The notes beneath the pieces are model-generated. The model worked only from the letters and a program-made list of their open reading frames with translations, was not told where the DNA came from and ran no database searches. A DNA stretch of 64,000 nt, from assembly GCA_965249005.1 (NCBI GenBank), contig CBDFLD010000017.1:1-64000 (forward strand). The letters are read 5' to 3'. Shown here piece by piece: positions 26,121 to 34,796 of this stretch. Origin of the DNA: CBDFLD01 sp965249005. Its GTDB lineage: Bacteria > Acidobacteriota > UBA6911. A program made the position numbers and the translations under genes. Each line of letters begins with the position of its first letter. Within the stretch, counting starts at the first letter, position 1.

Positions 26121-27269
26121 TCCCTTGGCGGCAAAGTAGGTCTGGGACATGAGCGTCGGGGTTCGGAAGACCGCGCTCAGCTGCTCCAGCACGACCTTTT
26201 CAATGTCCCCGGCCGGGACGCGCTTGAGCTGGCAGCGGCTGACCGCTCGCTTGGCATCCCTCGCGCAGTGATAGTAGGTGTAGCGCCGCGGTCCCTTTTG
26301 GGTGTAGGTCAAGCCCATCGCACCGTCACAGTGGCCGCAGCGAACCACGCCCTGCAGCGGCGAGATGATCTTCGTTCGAGCCTTCGCCTGCTTGGCCCGA
26401 GTGTTCTCCGAGAGCACCGCCTGAACCTTCTCCCACAGTCCCTTGGAAACGACGGCCTCATGCTCTCCGGGGTAGCCCGTCCCCTTGTGGACCACCTCGC
26501 CCCTATAGGTGCGGTTGCCGAGCAAGCGGTAGACGTGGCCGGTATTCCAGGGGCTCCCCGTCCGGTGTTTTCCCTTCTTCGTGGTCCAGGACTTGGTGCG
26601 GTAGCCCTGCTCGTTGAGCTCGGCGGCCAGTGACTTGGCCGAAGCCAGTTGGGTGAAGCGCCGGAAGATGTGTTGGACTAGCCGCGCTTCCTCCGGATTG
26701 ACGAGCAGCTTCTTCTGCTCCCGGTCGACGTCGTAGCCGAGGATGGCCGGGCCGCCACAGTACTTGCCGCGCCGCTTGGCGGCCGCCACCTTGTCCCGGA
26801 TGCGTTCGGCGATGACCTCCCGCTCGTATTGGGCGAAGGTGATCAGAATGCCCAGGAACATGCGCCCGGTCGGGTCGGTGGTGTTGAAGTGCTGGGTGAC
26901 CGAGACGAAGCTGACGCCCGTCTGGTTGAACCGCTCGATCATCTTCATGAAGTCCAGCAGCGACCGCGACAGGCGGTCGATCTTGTAGACCACGATCACG
27001 TCCACCTTGGCCGCGTCCACATCGGCCAGCAGACGCTGCACTCCGGGGCGCTCCATGTTGCCGCCGGAGAAGCCGCCGTCGTCGTAGCGGTCCGGCAGCG
27101 CGCGCCAACCCTGCATGCGTTGGCTTTCGATGTAAGCCTCGGCCGATTCCCGCTGAGCATCCAGCGAGTTGAATTCCTGCTCCAAGCCTTCCTCGTGACT
27201 CTTCCGGGTGTAGATGGCGCAATGGATGAGCTTCTTCCCCGTAGCGTTGTTCGTGCCGGTATCAGGCAT
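26121..27269 (-). pseudogene. Large serine recombinase, truncated copy
   Basis: About 383 residues equivalent to the first three quarters of the copy at 15555-17141, with the same Ser24 in IYTRKS, KIDRLSRS and zinc ribbon. After QTYFAAKG the sequence switches to antisense-frame GATase DNA and the frame runs on to 25965 with an unrelated tail. The C-terminal coiled coil needed for synapsis control is missing, so it is probably inactive, though the catalytic domain is untouched. Confidence 0.85.
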
Positions 27270-27774
27270 GCTGGCCTCCTCGGTTGTCCCTTTTCAGACC
27301 GAAGAAGACCTTGCCGTTCCAGCGGGTGCCGGTGATCTCGCGAGCGACGGCGCTCAAGGAGCGGAACATCCGGCCCTCGTACTCGAAGCCGTTCGGGTGG
27401 GCGAGGACCTCATAGCGGCGGTCCTTCCATATCCTGACGAAGCGGGTGCCAGGCAGGATGTCCGCCTGGCCCTGCGTGCTGTTGGGAACCCCGCCGTCCA
27501 CCCGGGCCACGGCGTCGGTTTGAGCGACTTGCCTCAGCCGCGACTTAGCGGCCTCCGACAGGCCGCCGTAGAACAGCTCCTGGATGCGATAGACCAGGCG
27601 CTTGATGAGGAATCGCCGCTTGTAGCCGGGCGGCTCGCCGCCATACAGATCGCGCCACTTCTCGTGCAGCTGTTCCATCGACAGCGTCTCAAGCGTGGCC
27701 AGTTGTCGCAGGACGGAATGGCGAACGCGTGAGCCGTTGCTGCCCTCTTGCGATCCCTTTCCGAACTGACTCAT
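27262..27774 (-). CDS. DUF2924 protein, second copy
   Basis: 170 residues from ATG 27774. Same architecture as 17134-17658: LSMEQLHEKWRDLYGG, FLIKRLVYRIQELFYGGLS, ILPGTRFVRIWKDRRYEVL and FRSLSAVAREITGTRWNG. Overlaps the recombinase by 8 nt. A longer frame extends to 27891 but passes through the palindrome region and lacks homology. Intact although its recombinase partner is truncated. Confidence 0.8.
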   Translation of the reverse strand: MSQFGKGSQEGSNGSRVRHSVLRQLATLETLSMEQLHEKWRDLYGGEPPGYKRRFLIKRLVYRIQELFYGGLSEAAKSRLRQVAQTDAVARVDGGVPNSTQGQADILPGTRFVRIWKDRRYEVLAHPNGFEYEGRMFRSLSAVAREITGTRWNGKVFFGLKRDNRGGQHA

Positions 27775-27816
27775 GGCAACCCCTTCACTGGCCTCCTGGA
27801 CGCGTTTGTTACACAC

Positions 27817-27829
27817 GAACGCTCTGTTC
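27817..27829. promoter_or_regulatory. GAAC-N5-GTTC palindrome, copy 2
   Basis: CGAACGCTCTGTTCG (27816-27830) lies in the 88-nt gap between the small leader gene and DUF2924. Same core and flanks as at 17702 (GCGTTTGT before, CAAGTCCTTCTCC after). Here it is noncoding, which supports a regulatory role. Confidence 0.4.
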
Positions 27830-27862
27830 GAACACGAAAGCAAGTCCTTCTCCCGCTTATGT

Positions 27863-28063
27863 TTAGAGATTCTTCTCTTTTCTCCCGACATCGCGCGGAG
27901 AGGCGCTATTTCGGGCTCTCCGGCGCAGGACGCCTACGGCCAGAATGGACGCGATGGCCTCCAGATTGGCTTTCGGGGAAAGGGGATCGGGCTCCGGGCG
28001 GAGCTCCGCTTCAGGGAAGGCGGTAGGGACGGCTCCCGGCTCGAAATTGGCATTCCACATCAT
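27863..28063 (-). CDS. Small leader protein of the second recombinase module
   Basis: 66 residues. MMWNANFEPG then LEAIASILAVGVLRRR, the counterpart of the protein at 17651-17941, but shorter because of an earlier stop. SD GGAGG is well placed. Function unknown. Confidence 0.55.
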   Translation of the reverse strand: MMWNANFEPGAVPTAFPEAELRPEPDPLSPKANLEAIASILAVGVLRRRARNSASPRDVGRKEKNL

Positions 28064-28239
28064 GACCTCCGGCGGCTCGGGACCGGGTGGGCCGGTGTGG
28101 ATGCCTGGGAACTCGCCGGACGGCGTGGGGCGGGTTCGCCGACACCCACAACCGCCTCAGCTCTCGCTGCCAGTCCGTTGTCTGGTTTCTGACGCTACGG
28201 CCGGGCGCCGTGCCCGACCCTGTCGTTGGTTACCTACCG

Positions 28240-28867
28240 GCGGTCTTTCCGAACTGTCGGACGAGGGGTTCGAACTCTCGGGTGCTCCAACTGGACCATT
28301 TGATGAGTTCCCACAACTCCCAGTCTTCTGGACGATGGTTCGAACTCTCGGGTGCTCACGACCGAGCACAGGACGTGTTCCCACAACCCCCGAAAACAGC
28401 GGTTTTGGCACAATCCGTTGATATCAAATGGATTAAGCCGTCTGGACGAGGTTTGGACAAAGTCCAGAAGGAACGGAAAATTCGGGCCAAACAGAGAATG
28501 GGAGGCTGCGGAACAGGATGAATCTGGCCGGAGGGAAACGGGGCGGGAATGATGTGAGGAACGCCCAAACCCTTTGAAACCAAGGGGTTTTGGGACGCAC
28601 GTCTCTCCGGGGGGCTACCCCGGAGAGACGAGTTGTGCATCGAAAAATGGTGGAGGGCTTGCAGAGTTCCCGCAACCCATACTCTCTTAGCACGTTATTC
28701 TATCGTAACCAATTGATGTTAATGATCTTACGACTCACAACAGATGGTTTTTCGAGTTGTGGGAACACGTCAAATGGTGTGTCTTGAGCACCCGAAATTT
28801 CGAACCACTCGTCCGAAAGGTCCGCTCGGCAGGGGCGGAAGCGGTGTAAACACCACTTCCGCCTTAA
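28240..28867. repeat. Noncoding end region B with tmRNA-3'-end-like repeats and hairpins
   Basis: No credible gene. Direct repeats at about 28257 and 28325 (GGACGA-N-GGTTCGAACTCTCGG type), an inverted copy at 28786-28819, a perfect 13-bp hairpin at 28600-28630 (loop GGCTA) and a second hairpin at 28834-28863 (GGCGGAAG.GGTG, loop TAAA). Same order as region A (18121-18743) apart from the inverted copy. The arms of the 13-bp hairpin are unchanged between copies while flanks have drifted. Confidence 0.6.
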
Positions 28868-28903
28868 AACTTTCGGACGTGGGTTCGATTCCCGCTGGTG
28901 GTC
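28868..28903 (+). other. tmRNA 3'-end-like sequence, copy B (possible att site)
   Basis: ACTTTCGGACGTGGG-TTCGATT-CCCGC-TGGTGGTC followed by AAATCAGCCGCTTC, as in copy A at 18744. T stem pairs fully with one G-U. The match with copy A continues into the SRAP fragment, so the pair are homologous element ends rather than two independent tRNA-like sites. Confidence 0.5.
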
Positions 28904-29180
28904 AAATCAGCCGCTTCCCCGACACGGGAACTAGGATGTCCGGGTCGTCATTCCGGACGTTGTTGACCCTAACCTCAAGAACCGGGAAGCCGGGCCCCTC
29001 ATAGAGGCGGCCGCGAACTTGCGCCTCCCGGATCTCGAGCACGCCCTGGCAGAAGCGATCGTGGTTCCCGTACCCGCGCTTGAGCGTCCCGTAGACGAAG
29101 AGCCTCAACACTGGGGAAGTGTTCTCCTTCGGGGAGTTTTTGGGTTCTGTAGTTTCCGTGGACCGCTGTCTATCAGTCAC
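28902..29180 (-). pseudogene. Chimera: GGCT N-terminus joined to SRAP C-terminus
   Basis: Residues 1-70 (PVLRLFVYGTLKRGYGNHDR to GFPVLEV) are the start of a GGCT protein close to 25312-25875; the remaining 22 (RVNNVRNDDPDILVPV...) are the end of a SRAP protein as at 18778. The join is at about 28974. This is a deletion fusing two neighbouring genes of an original GATase-GGCT-...-SRAP cluster. The start overlaps the GATase stop. Likely nonfunctional: the GGCT catalytic half is gone. Confidence 0.8.
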
Positions 29181-29977
29181 CGAACTCCTCCATTTGGGGT
29201 CGTTTCCCGCCGCATCGCCTGCGCGATGAACTCGAACCGCTCGATCGAGAAGTCCGGCAGCATCCGGTGCCGGAATAACATCAGGCTCATGCGAGGAATC
29301 CCCAGCTCATGCCCTCCCCGCACCCCGTCCAGGGCCGCGTCCAGGTAGGCCGGGTCGGAGGCATAGAGGACAGCCCGATGACGAAGGTGGATGCGCAGCT
29401 CGAGCGGTTTGTTACCCTTGACCACCAGAACGGTCTCCGGATCGCTCCGGGAGGCCAGCACCGCCGTCATCTGCCCACGGCAGACCTTAAGACGATCCTT
29501 GAAGCGGACGGTGTCAACGGACCCGTTTCGGGCAGCCCGGCCCGCCAGCCGGAAAAGCAGCTCGCTGTCGACCTCGGCGAAGCGGGGCAGTTTGAACCTC
29601 CGGAACAGGGTGTTGGCGTTGTAGAGGGTGCCGTTGTGAGTGCCAAGGATGTCACCGGCCCGGATCGGGTGGTTGTTCTTGTTGATCTGCTCATCGCCGC
29701 GGGTTCGCCAGCGGGTGTGGCCGAGCACGAGCGTCGTGCGGTTGTCGATTGCGCCCAGGACCTCGTGGAACCCCTTGTCTCTGACGAACTGTCGTGCCGG
29801 CACCGGTCGCTTGAAGAGCCGGTGTTCGCCGTCGCGATTGAGCCACGCGACGCCTGTGGCGTGCGGCCCCCGGGGCTCGTTCAACACGAGGAGCTGGGTG
29901 AACAGCCAGGTGAGATGGTCGCGCTCCTCGGCGCGGCGCCGCTTCTGTCCCAGGATGATGCCGGCCTGTCCGCACAT
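29177..29977 (-). CDS. Class II glutamine amidotransferase-like (Ntn hydrolase) protein
   Basis: 266 residues. Begins MCGQAGIILG, with the Cys2 nucleophile of Ntn glutamine amidotransferases, then RGPHATGVAWL, LGHTRWRTRG and IRAGDILGTHNGTLYN, the glutaminase pocket motifs. It is a stand-alone GATase domain. The ATG overlaps the stop of the gene interrupted by IS21 (CTGATG). With an amidoligase and GGCT nearby this fits the predicted amidoligase systems in which a GATase either supplies ammonia or acts as a peptide-amide hydrolase. Confidence 0.85.
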   Translation of the reverse strand: MCGQAGIILGQKRRRAEERDHLTWLFTQLLVLNEPRGPHATGVAWLNRDGEHRLFKRPVPARQFVRDKGFHEVLGAIDNRTTLVLGHTRWRTRGDEQINKNNHPIRAGDILGTHNGTLYNANTLFRRFKLPRFAEVDSELLFRLAGRAARNGSVDTVRFKDRLKVCRGQMTAVLASRSDPETVLVVKGNKPLELRIHLRHRAVLYASDPAYLDAALDGVRGGHELGIPRMSLMLFRHRMLPDFSIERFEFIAQAMRRETTPNGGVR

Positions 29978-30254
29978 CAGAGCTTCCCTTCCTCCGGGTC
30001 GACCACGAACCCTTTGAACAGTCCTTCGGTGTATGGACCGTGGTGCGCTTCGATCCAGCGCGCCGTCTCCGGGAAGTCGAGCATCTCGGCGATCTTGATG
30101 ACCGCGGACCGTCTCACTGACTCGAGGCCTTGCCAGACGTCAGCGGGGATCGATATGAGCGCCGCCGGCTCGTCCTCAACGACTTCCGCCAGACCGTGGT
30201 CGACCAGAGAGGCGAGGAGCGAGTCGGCTTTCTCCTCGGGCGTGTCGCCTTTGA
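29977..30254 (-). pseudogene. C-terminal part of an unknown gene split by IS21
   Basis: Open frame reading KGDTPEEKADSLLASL, then FPETARWIEAHHGPY and ending PEEGKL-stop at 29977. Joins in frame with 33531-33736 when IS21 and one 7-bp target repeat are removed, giving about 160 residues. No family recognised. Located between amidoligase and GATase, so it is presumably a member of that system. Confidence 0.75.
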
Positions 30255-30561
30255 TGTTACTGATCGCTTAAAACCGCACTTTTCTGAACAAACGCCGAGA
30301 TAACAAGCCTCAACATCATCGGCGCCGTAGGCGCCTCCTCAAGTTTTTCTCAATAGGTTATGCTGTTTTCGGGTGTGGAAGAGGACCCCGACCGCCATTA
30401 ACAATCGGGGTCCGTTGGCGGCTCTCTTTGGAAGAGCTACCAAACCATCAGATGTTCGTAGCCTGCCATGATTTGTGGCCGTTGTCCAGTTTCCACCCCT
30501 GGGAATGGGATGACGGGAAGTTACCTTTCGTCAAGGATTTTGCCGAGCTGACGGCTGCGGT

Positions 30562-30924
30562 GTGCTTTTCTGGATCTGTCGCTGCTGTGACCGTGGACAG
30601 CAGTACTGCAGTTGTCGCTGTCGTAGCAAAGCGCGCCGGAAGCAACGTCGCAAGGCCAATCGCCTGCATCAACAAAGCCCCGAAGGAAGATTGGATCACA
30701 GAGACCGTCAGCGAGCGTACCGGCGTCGACGAGCCATGGCCCGCGTGACGGATCCAGGTAGCCGAAGCGAGCTTCGTTCTGGCAGGATCGCTGCGCGCGA
30801 AGCGCAAGTACAACGTGATGAGAAAGTTCAAACACACACCACATCTACGATTTCCGGCCCTATCACCTGCATGGTTTGTGGTCGAGCGGGCCAGCTCATC
30901 GATGTGTTTCATGGATGGAGATGA
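30562..30924 (+). CDS. IS21 passenger: Cys-rich zinc protein
   Basis: About 120 residues from GTG 30562. CRCCDRGQQYCS...CR followed by a very basic ARRKQRRKANRLHQQSPEGR and HRDRQRAYRRRR. The same frame is open back to 30514 and reads FCRADGCGVLFW, which fits a complete zinc domain, but offers no start codon, so the N-terminus may be damaged. Small proteins of this type precede istA in several IS21 elements. Probable DNA-binding accessory; role unknown. Confidence 0.6.
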   Translation: MLFWICRCCDRGQQYCSCRCRSKARRKQRRKANRLHQQSPEGRLDHRDRQRAYRRRRAMARVTDPGSRSELRSGRIAAREAQVQRDEKVQTHTTSTISGPITCMVCGRAGQLIDVFHGWR

Positions 30925-30927
30925 AAC

Positions 30928-32412
30928 ATGATTGCAGCCGAGACCGTGGCACACATCCGTCGCTTGTTCTATGCCGAGCATTGGAAGATTGGAACCATTG
31001 CCCAAGAACTGGGGCTGCACCGGGATACGGTCCGAACCGCCCTGCAAACCGATCGATTCAATCGAGCCAAGATCCTGCGTCCCAGTCTCACGGATCCCTA
31101 CATCGACTTTATCAAGGAGACTTTCGAGAAGTATCCGCGCCTACGAACGACTCGTATCTATGCGATGATTCGGGATCGAGGCTATACCGGCAGTGTCGTG
31201 ATGCTCCGGAGAGTCGTTGCCCGTCTCCGCCCTGTGCACCGAGAAGCGTTCTTACGGCTGCGAACATTTCCTGGCGAGCAGGGCCAAGTCGATTGGGCAC
31301 ATTTTGGAGCCGTTGCAATCGGCCGTGCCCGTCGTCGGTTGTCCTGCTTCGTTCTTACACTTTCTTATTCCCGAGCCCTATATCTGGAGTTCTTCTTCGA
31401 TCAAACCCTGGAGAACTTCTTGCGCGGTCACGTCCGGGCCTTCGACTCATGGTCGGGCTGCCCTCGTGTCATATTAAGCGACAATCTGAAGTCGGCCGTG
31501 CTGGAACGCCACGGCGATGCCGTGCACTTTCATCCTCGGCTGATTGAGCTTTGTGCTCACTATCATTTTGCCACTCGCCCGTGCCAAGTGGCCCGTGGCA
31601 ATCAGAAAGGGCGTGTCGAAAGAACCATCCAGTACATCCGACACTCTTTCTTTGCCGCACGCCGCTTCACCACCCTGGAGGACTTCAACCGTCAAGCGCT
31701 TCTGTGGCGCGACGAAATCGCTCATCGACGTCCCTGGCCCGGAGACCAGTCCCGCACCGTTGAGCAAATCTTCGAAGAAGAGGAAAAACCTCGATTGCTT
31801 CCACTGCCGGTGCATTCCTTCGATACCGATCTGGTGGTACCGGTTCGATCGCGCAAGACCATCTATATCCGTTTTGATCTCAACGACTACTCGATTCCAC
31901 ACACGGCCGTGGGTCGAGCACTCACTCTGGCAGCATCACAGGACACTGTACGCATTCTCGATGGCGCAACCGAAATCGCCCGACACCGCCGCTCCTACAA
32001 CCGCCATGACGCCGTCCTGGATCCGGCGCATCAAGAAGCACTGCTACAAGAGAAGCGCAAAGCCATCGGCGCTACTCCTGGAGGCCGTCTTGCTCAATCG
32101 GTACCTGAAAGCGAAGCCTTGATCGCGGCTGCCTTCCAGCGGGGAGAGTCCGGCGGCGGGCAAACCACTCAGCTATCTCAGCTCTTGGAGGATTATGGAG
32201 CCACGGAACTACAAGTCGCCGTTCGGGAAGCACTCCAGCGGCAGACGCCTCGGGCTTCTTCGGTTGCCTTCATTCTACAGAAACATCGCCGCTCCCAACA
32301 GCGTCGTCATCTACTACCTGTCGATCTGACTCGTCGTCCCGATCTTGCCAACCTCAACGTCCAACCCCACAACTTGGAGGCCTACGATGACCTCTCCGAC
32401 CGTGACGAATAA
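30928..32412 (+). CDS. istA: IS21 transposase IstA
   Basis: 494 residues. N-terminal helix-turn-helix (IGTIAQELGLHRDTVRTAL), DDE integrase core with QVDWAHFG and ILSDNLKSAVLE, and a C-terminal domain that binds IstB. It catalyses strand transfer of the element. The 3' end overlaps istB by 26 nt. Full length for the family and without frameshift, so the element may still be active. Confidence 0.9.
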   Translation: MIAAETVAHIRRLFYAEHWKIGTIAQELGLHRDTVRTALQTDRFNRAKILRPSLTDPYIDFIKETFEKYPRLRTTRIYAMIRDRGYTGSVVMLRRVVARLRPVHREAFLRLRTFPGEQGQVDWAHFGAVAIGRARRRLSCFVLTLSYSRALYLEFFFDQTLENFLRGHVRAFDSWSGCPRVILSDNLKSAVLERHGDAVHFHPRLIELCAHYHFATRPCQVARGNQKGRVERTIQYIRHSFFAARRFTTLEDFNRQALLWRDEIAHRRPWPGDQSRTVEQIFEEEEKPRLLPLPVHSFDTDLVVPVRSRKTIYIRFDLNDYSIPHTAVGRALTLAASQDTVRILDGATEIARHRRSYNRHDAVLDPAHQEALLQEKRKAIGATPGGRLAQSVPESEALIAAAFQRGESGGGQTTQLSQLLEDYGATELQVAVREALQRQTPRASSVAFILQKHRRSQQRRHLLPVDLTRRPDLANLNVQPHNLEAYDDLSDRDE

Positions 32413-33160
32413 CCTTGCCACCCAACTCGCCGGCATCGGTCTGAATGCCACTTCTGAATCCCTGGAAGACTTCATCGCCCGGGCTACCAAGGGTCGTTGG
32501 AGTCCTCGTGTAATGCTCGAGGAGCTGTTGCAGGCCGAAGCTCGAGAGCGTGGCCGCCGCAGTCTCGAGCGCCGCCTGAAACGCTCCCGCATCGGCCGCT
32601 TCAAACCGCTGGCGGATTTCGATTGGAATTGGCCAAAGAAAATCGATCGCCAGGTCATCGAACGCGCCCTCACTCTGGATTTCATCCCGGATGGTCGCAA
32701 CTTTGTCCTACTCGGTGCCAACGGTCTGGGCAAGACCATGATTACCAAAAACATTGCCCACGCTGCTGTGCTGGCCGGCTATTCCGTCCTGTTTCGTACG
32801 GCTGCCGACCTGATCGAAGATCTCCAATGTGATTCCCCGGAACTCCGAAGAAGAAAGTTCCAATCCTACGCCCGCCCTCACCTTCTGTGCGTAGACGAAG
32901 TCGGGTATCTCTCCTATGACAACCATGCCGCGGATCTGCTGTACGAAGTCGTCAACCGGCGCTATGAGCATCGATCCATCGTTATAAGTACAAATAGAGC
33001 CTTTCGAGAATGGAACGAGGTCTTTCCCAATGCCGCTTGCATTGCCACGCTCTTGGATCGTCTCACTCACCATGCCGATGTGACCGTCATTGAAGGACGT
33101 AGCTATCGGATTCGAGAGAGCGAGCAGGAAGCCTCCGCGCGGAGGAAAAAGAAACGTTAG
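32387..33160 (+). CDS. istB: IS21 helper ATPase IstB
   Basis: 257 residues. DnaC/DnaA-like AAA+ ATPase: Walker A LLGANGLGKT, Walker B LLCVDEVGYLSYD, sensor VISTNRAFREW, arginine-finger region LLDRLTHHADVTVIEG. Loads target DNA and assembles IstA. ATG 32387 overlaps istA. Length and motifs are complete. Confidence 0.9.
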   Translation: MTSPTVTNNLATQLAGIGLNATSESLEDFIARATKGRWSPRVMLEELLQAEARERGRRSLERRLKRSRIGRFKPLADFDWNWPKKIDRQVIERALTLDFIPDGRNFVLLGANGLGKTMITKNIAHAAVLAGYSVLFRTAADLIEDLQCDSPELRRRKFQSYARPHLLCVDEVGYLSYDNHAADLLYEVVNRRYEHRSIVISTNRAFREWNEVFPNAACIATLLDRLTHHADVTVIEGRSYRIRESEQEASARRKKKR

Positions 33161-33165
33161 AACCC

Positions 33166-33528
33166 GTGCCGTCCAATCGCATTCAATACGTAAAGATTGT
33201 TGTTGATCTCTACGCCCAGCTGCCTGAGACTCCACAACGGCCTCGTCGGCAAGACTATCAACTCGCTTATCAGCTCTATGATCGTCGGGTTCCGCTTTCG
33301 GTCATAGAATCGAGCTTACTCCTGACTTCCGCTCGTCGGTTACTCCGTGATCCACAGGCACGCAGGCTATCGCCTATCCGGTCCCTGTATTACTTTCTCC
33401 CGGTCATTGAGGAATTACTTCAGAATCCTATCTCGGCAGACTACGTGAGGTATCTTCGAATCAAACTGCGCCTGAAAACCTCTCTACCGGCGCCCGTTCA
33501 GAAAACTGCGGTTTCACGCGATCGCTAA
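33166..33528 (+). CDS. Extra ORF at the 3' end of IS21
   Basis: 120 residues from GTG 33166, running almost to the right terminal repeat. Basic helical protein (RPRRQDYQLAYQLYDRRVPL, SARRLLRDPQARRL, FLPVIEELLQNP). Looks like a short DNA-binding or replication-initiator-like domain; I do not recognise the family with confidence. The stop lies inside the IR. Confidence 0.5.
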   Translation: MPSNRIQYVKIVVDLYAQLPETPQRPRRQDYQLAYQLYDRRVPLSVIESSLLLTSARRLLRDPQARRLSPIRSLYYFLPVIEELLQNPISADYVRYLRIKLRLKTSLPAPVQKTAVSRDR

Positions 33529-33530
33529 CA

Positions 33531-33736
33531 CCTTTGACGACCAGGTCGATGCCGGCCAGCATCTTGGCGTTACGCAGGAGCATGTCGAAGTAGTCCTCGA
33601 GCGTCGCCTGATCGGAGAAGAGTGTCGCTCCCCGCATGGCCCGGACGACTTCGAGGGCCGTCTTGCCGGCAAAGATTTCCCCTTCGCCCTGGAGCGGCTT
33701 GCCGTCCAGGTCCGTATCCGTGATCCGCACTTTCAT
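33531..33736 (-). pseudogene. N-terminal part of the unknown gene split by IS21
   Basis: Starts MKVRITDTDLDGKPLQGE, then TALEVVRAMRG and LAGIDLVVKG, where IS21 enters. Its ATG overlaps the stop of the amidoligase gene. With 29977-30254 it forms one gene of the amidoligase operon. As it stands the frame runs 24 codons into the IS and stops at 33461. Confidence 0.75.
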
Positions 33737-34731
33737 GATGTGTTCTCTCCTTCTGCCCGCGTCGCGTCCTCCTCCCCGTAAGCCGGAGGTTGGGGTTGTG
33801 GCCCGACGTCTGTGGACGTTTCCGCCTCAACGGCGGTTGGCGCCTCGGGTGCCGGTCTGCCGCGCCGGAACGCCGAGTCCCCCGGCAGCGGGGCCAGCAG
33901 GTGCTTGCGCGCGGTCTTGAATTCATCCCCGATCATTTCGAGATGGAGCAGGAAGACCCGGAAGTCATAGCGGGCGCTTCGGGGATCGAAGCGGCGCTTA
34001 CGGCTGGAGGCGGCGCGTCCGTTCAATGCCTTGGCGGCCACGGCCAGCACCAGCTGGATGTAGGCCTTGACCTTGCCGGCGTGGAGCGTCGCTTCGCACC
34101 AGCGGAACTCGACCGTGCCCCGGTACCAGACGTTGTGCAGGTTCAACTCGTGGTAGCGGCTGCGGTCGTAGTGCTGAGGCTGGCGGTTGTGATAGCCGTA
34201 CCAGACGCGGTTGAGCTGGGACGTGGTGCGCGGCCGCCGCTGCTCAATCTGGCGGATCAGCTCCTCGCGCACCGGCCGGGTGTAGGTCCGCTGCCGGTCC
34301 TCGCTGACGCCCAGGGCGGCCAGGATGAGCGGCTCCTGCTTGTAGACGATCTTGGCCAGGTTGCCGAGCGTGCGCCCGTCAAAGCGGCGCGCGTCCACGT
34401 GGATGTGGATGCCGCAATGGGTGTCCACCTTGGCACCGCACTTGCGGACCGCCCGGATGACCTCCTGCAGGGTCGGGATGTCGGTGTAGGCCAGGACCGG
34501 GGTCACGACCTCGGCCCGCAGGTGGCTGGGGACGTGGCTGAGCGAGCCATCGGAGACGACTTTCCAGGTCCGCCCCTGATCGTCACCGACCTCCCATGGA
34601 TCGAAGGCCAGGGACCTTCCGGGATGGTGGAGCTCGCCGCCCACCACCGACTGGACGGCCCGGGCCACCCGTTGACGTGTTCGTCTCACCGTCTCGATCC
34701 CGACTCCGAAGTGGATATCGCGCAAGTCCAT
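33733..34731 (-). CDS. Amidoligase (Amidoligase_2 family)
   Basis: 332 residues. Glutamine-synthetase-fold amidoligase predicted to join an amino group to a carboxylate using ATP. Seen: FGVGIETVRR (family opening with E), CGIHIHVDARRF (metal/nucleotide HxH motif) and TVEFRWCEATLHAGKVKAYIQLV (E-F-R strand plus helix). The C-terminal 60 residues are Pro/Glu-rich and disordered. First gene of the minus-strand set amidoligase - unknown - GATase - GGCT. Families of this type were predicted by comparative genomics to make peptide tags or modified peptides; the substrate is unknown here. Confidence 0.85.
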   Translation of the reverse strand: MDLRDIHFGVGIETVRRTRQRVARAVQSVVGGELHHPGRSLAFDPWEVGDDQGRTWKVVSDGSLSHVPSHLRAEVVTPVLAYTDIPTLQEVIRAVRKCGAKVDTHCGIHIHVDARRFDGRTLGNLAKIVYKQEPLILAALGVSEDRQRTYTRPVREELIRQIEQRRPRTTSQLNRVWYGYHNRQPQHYDRSRYHELNLHNVWYRGTVEFRWCEATLHAGKVKAYIQLVLAVAAKALNGRAASSRKRRFDPRSARYDFRVFLLHLEMIGDEFKTARKHLLAPLPGDSAFRRGRPAPEAPTAVEAETSTDVGPQPQPPAYGEEDATRAEGENTS

Positions 34732-34796
34732 CGGTTCTCCTTGCTCTCCCTAACCCATTCTATTTCAGTTGGTTAGCTCCGGGTGTTCACACACAT

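Larger units (their letters stand above)
30255..33530 (+). mobile_element. IS21-family insertion sequence, complete, 3276 bp
   Basis: Ends are TGTTA...TAACA. The terminal repeats align as TGTTA-N2-GATCGC-N-T-N-AAACCGCA followed by TTTTCTGAAC at both ends. Flanked by a 7-bp direct repeat CCTTTGA (30248-30254 and 33531-33537; TCAAAGG on the gene strand). Carries istA, istB, a zinc-protein ORF before istA and an extra ORF after istB. The intact target gene can be rebuilt across it, so insertion is recent. Confidence 0.9.

Noticed and set aside
25965..27269. 434-codon recombinase as an intact gene
   Set aside because: The last 51 codons are GATase DNA read in a foreign frame; the gene is truncated.
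29309..30271. 320-codon plus-strand frame
   Set aside because: Lies opposite the GATase gene and the split unknown gene, both supported by motifs and overlap signals.
30448..31047. 199-codon minus frame in the IS21 left part
   Set aside because: Overlaps the passenger ORF and the istA start; no motif or ribosome site.
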